The notes beneath the pieces are model-generated. The model made no database searches. It saw only the letters and a program-made list of their open reading frames with translations, and had not been told where the DNA came from. From assembly GCA_028565635.1 (NCBI GenBank), contig JAOXYB010019438.1, positions 1-17,865 on the forward strand: 17,865 nucleotides of DNA, given 5' to 3'. The DNA is from Phoronis ovalis (taxonomy: Eukaryota > Phoronida > Phoronidae). The translations under genes and the position numbers were made by a program. Positions 15,786-17,865 of the stretch are shown piece after piece. Each line of letters starts with the position of its first letter. The first letter of the stretch is position 1.

Positions 15786-17082
15786 ATGATGGATACGGAA
15801 AAAGAAGACTACCAAAATACACAACTGGTTCTTCAGGTACACCGTCTCGACAACGACACCTTTATTGGCACAATCATATCACGTGAGTTGAAACATTTCC
15901 CGTATTGATACTAAACATGATGTGAAAGATTACACATAATCATCTGCACCTTATTATGACGTGAATATTAACTTACATGATGTATACATCTGGTACATGT
16001 ATTTACAACTAATAGAAGTTGTCGTCCACTGTCACATTACAATGAGGTTTCCAAGAAACTAACATTTAATGTAAATATATGGTAAAATTAAAATTATTTA
16101 AAAATTAAAAGATTTTGAAAAGACATTTTAGTGGCAATCATATATTTATAAAAATCTGGGGGATACTATTCTAATAAATTGTCTTTATATGAAAACGTAG
16201 GTAAATTCTAGTTAAACTGAACGAAGTATACTGTATGCATTCTTACAGTCATTTTTCTTTATCTTGCGAACAATGCGCAGCTGCAAGCAACGGCTTCATG
16301 TCGACCTTCTTTTCTGCCTCACCGTGTTGTGTTTTAAACCTAGCTGTTACAATCAGCTGCCACAGCGATGCGCCTCCATCGAAGCGTCTTTCTAAATAGA
16401 TCCCTTATTATGATAACAAACCATATATTAGTCTGCTGTTTTATTTCGGCATATCATGCAATGATTTTTTCTTTTAGAAAATAATACAACAAAAGAAACA
16501 TTTGAAGATAATGGACCTATCACATACGTTGTCGTGGTCGTTTTCTTGTACAGTATTTCGATCATTCTAATGATAGCATCAAGTGTAAGAAGAAATAACA
16601 CAGACACTAATGTCCTACTTTATCTTAAACAAATAGAACTGGTCCGAAAAAAGTCTTACAAAGAAATGCTTTTGTTAGATGTGTCCCGTAGAGCATCTAC
16701 TTTGCGAACTCGACTGGCGGAGTACTCTGAACTTAGTGAAGTGCAAGAAGATGGTTATTCTGTCGATAAGAAGATGTGTGAGTTTGATATCATCTTCGAC
16801 GAGAAAGTAAGTGAAGCTGCCAGTAGTTCAAAGGAAAATGGAACTAAATTGGCGGCAACAGGACCAAGACATTCAGTATTGTTTACTGTAGAACCTAAAG
16901 ACGTAAACGCTCCGACTGCTGGTTCAAATGAAATCAACATAGACTATTTTGATCAAACTACAATTATGGATAAGAATTTGCAGTTGCTCGGAGAAACTGC
17001 TCCATTTTTACACGTCGGTGTCGGCAATGGTGGTGACATGCCATTTATGGACGATGAAAATGTTTCACCATCAACGAATTAA
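15786..17082 (+). CDS. Single-pass membrane protein, KCNE-like potassium-channel accessory subunit candidate
   Basis: Two exons, 15786-15882 and 16478-17082, join in phase (one base, then two, giving Q33) with donor C|gtgagt and acceptor cttttag, for 702 nt and 233 residues. There is no signal peptide. A short N-terminus carries glycosylation sites (N23, N34, N35). One transmembrane helix spans about 49-69 (YVVVVVFLYSISIILMIASS). RR and a juxtamembrane LLYLKQIELVRKK follow, then an acidic cytoplasmic tail with RRAS at 103-106 (PKA consensus) and YSEL at 115-118 (endocytic motif type). Glycosylated N-out end, single helix, no cleaved signal and a juxtamembrane basic/LLY segment is the KCNE layout, closest in style to KCNE4 with its long acidic tail. 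KCNE subunits modulate Kv channels. Sequence identity is weak, so the family call is inference; the gene itself is solid. The paired ATG codons at 15786 and 15789 could both serve as start. Confidence 0.62.
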
Positions 17083-17815
17083 ATAACTGTAAAAAATAGC
17101 TAAATGTGTTGATATTCATGTAAACAGACTGGATTTAACTATTTATATAAATTAATATTGTTGCCAAAATACACTATCATGTGGCCAAATTCGTATATCA
17201 AATTGTATTCAAGCTGTACTTTTTGTCAGTACTACAATGTATGATTGGTAAGTTTGTGTCTTCGTGAATTATACAAATATTTTACATTGAAGCCTTGTAA
17301 ATTATCATCATATTGCTAGCTTCTCTATAATTTAGATAACAAAGTGTCCTCTTTATTCGTATTGGGATGGTTCTGATAAACATATAGTTATACGATCCAG
17401 CAACGTGCCGGGCCGAATTACATCTGCGTAATACGCTTTTTTCTGAAACAATGATAGATGTCTCATGAAAACACAGGACCCTATCAAGAATTAACCAGCT
17501 GTTTGCGTTAATAACTGATCATGAGCTTCACTAATCGATGATAATCGGACTTTCTATTGTATTCTTAAATGTTTACAACTTTTAAAAATGCACAATTGAA
17601 TCCTTTCAAATTAAGTTTCAAGCCTTGTCCACCATAAAATATTGTGAGGAAATATATAAGACTTAAGGGTTATTGATAACCTAGTATTCTACGCATGGAA
17701 AGATATCATTTTTTTTCAAAAACTCATTTTGATTTGTAGCTGATAGATTGTCACTATATTTTTCAAATTTATTGAGGCTAAAGTAAAACATTAGGCCCAT
17801 TCAGACTTACGACTT
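17083..17815. other. 3' flank of the KCNE-like gene
   Basis: This is AT-rich and non-coding in all frames. No canonical AATAAA was found on the + strand in this stretch, so the mRNA end is not located; AATATA around 17651 is a weaker candidate. Confidence 0.4.
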
Positions 17816-17860
17816 AGAGCGCTTCACAATAGAGCGCTTTATAATAATGCGCTTCAGCCT
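17816..17860. repeat. 15-bp tandem repeat at the right edge
   Basis: Three consecutive 15-mers share the core GCGCTT: AGAGCGCTTCACAAT (17816-17830), AGAGCGCTTTATAAT (17831-17845) and AATGCGCTTCAGCCT (17846-17860). Looser inverted ends, GAGGCTAAAG near 17774 and CTTCAGCCTC at 17853-17862, enclose it. The array, or a SINE-type tail using the same GCGCTTTATAAT phrase, may continue past the window. Confidence 0.65.
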
Positions 17861-17865
17861 CTAGT

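Noticed and set aside
16755-16940. Minus-strand frame opposite the KCNE-like gene
   Set aside because: It is the shadow of the + strand coding exon, which has a transmembrane helix and a phase-matched first exon.

Overview
This is a eukaryotic, AT-rich window from an animal genome. Genes are broken by GT-AG introns, mostly 250-700 bp, and carry metazoan membrane and secreted protein families. Short fold-back and MITE-like repeats lie between and inside the genes. The style (TATA promoters, small secreted cysteine-rich proteins, a neuropeptide-type GPCR, a diverged KCNE-like protein) suggests a marine invertebrate, possibly a lophotrochozoan. That placement is inference; nothing here fixes the species.

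Layout. At the left edge (154-281) is a likely terminal exon, + strand, of a small cysteine-rich protein whose start lies outside the window. Next, 907-3075 (+) is a TATA-driven small secreted cysteine-rich gene. Its first exon is clear, but its downstream exons read well only if the frame changes, so it is either a two-exon 86-residue gene or a decaying or mis-assembled four-exon gene. The best-supported gene is a rhodopsin-family GPCR on the minus strand, nine coding exons from 9757 down to 3974, 528 residues, with every splice phase matching. It has a cleavable signal peptide assembled from two small 5' exons, an eight-cysteine glycosylated ectodomain, seven transmembrane helices and a palmitoylation-type cysteine cluster. 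About 6 kb without a recognisable gene follows (9758-15785), containing a 153-bp palindromic element, a hairpin and an old retroelement-like tail. At the right, 15786-17082 (+) is a two-exon, single-pass membrane protein of 233 residues with the architecture of a KCNE potassium-channel accessory subunit.

How the genes relate. There is no operon logic here. The GPCR and the KCNE-like gene are divergently oriented across the 6-kb gap. Both are typical of excitable or secretory cells, but any shared function is speculation. Repeats include a 260-bp fold-back element with a perfect 6-bp target duplication inside GPCR intron 1, a TA-flanked MITE candidate in GPCR intron 2, a 24-bp triple repeat beside a GPCR splice acceptor, and a 15-bp tandem repeat at the right edge. 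Splice models were built by eye from frame, phase and consensus sites; no transcript or database evidence was available.
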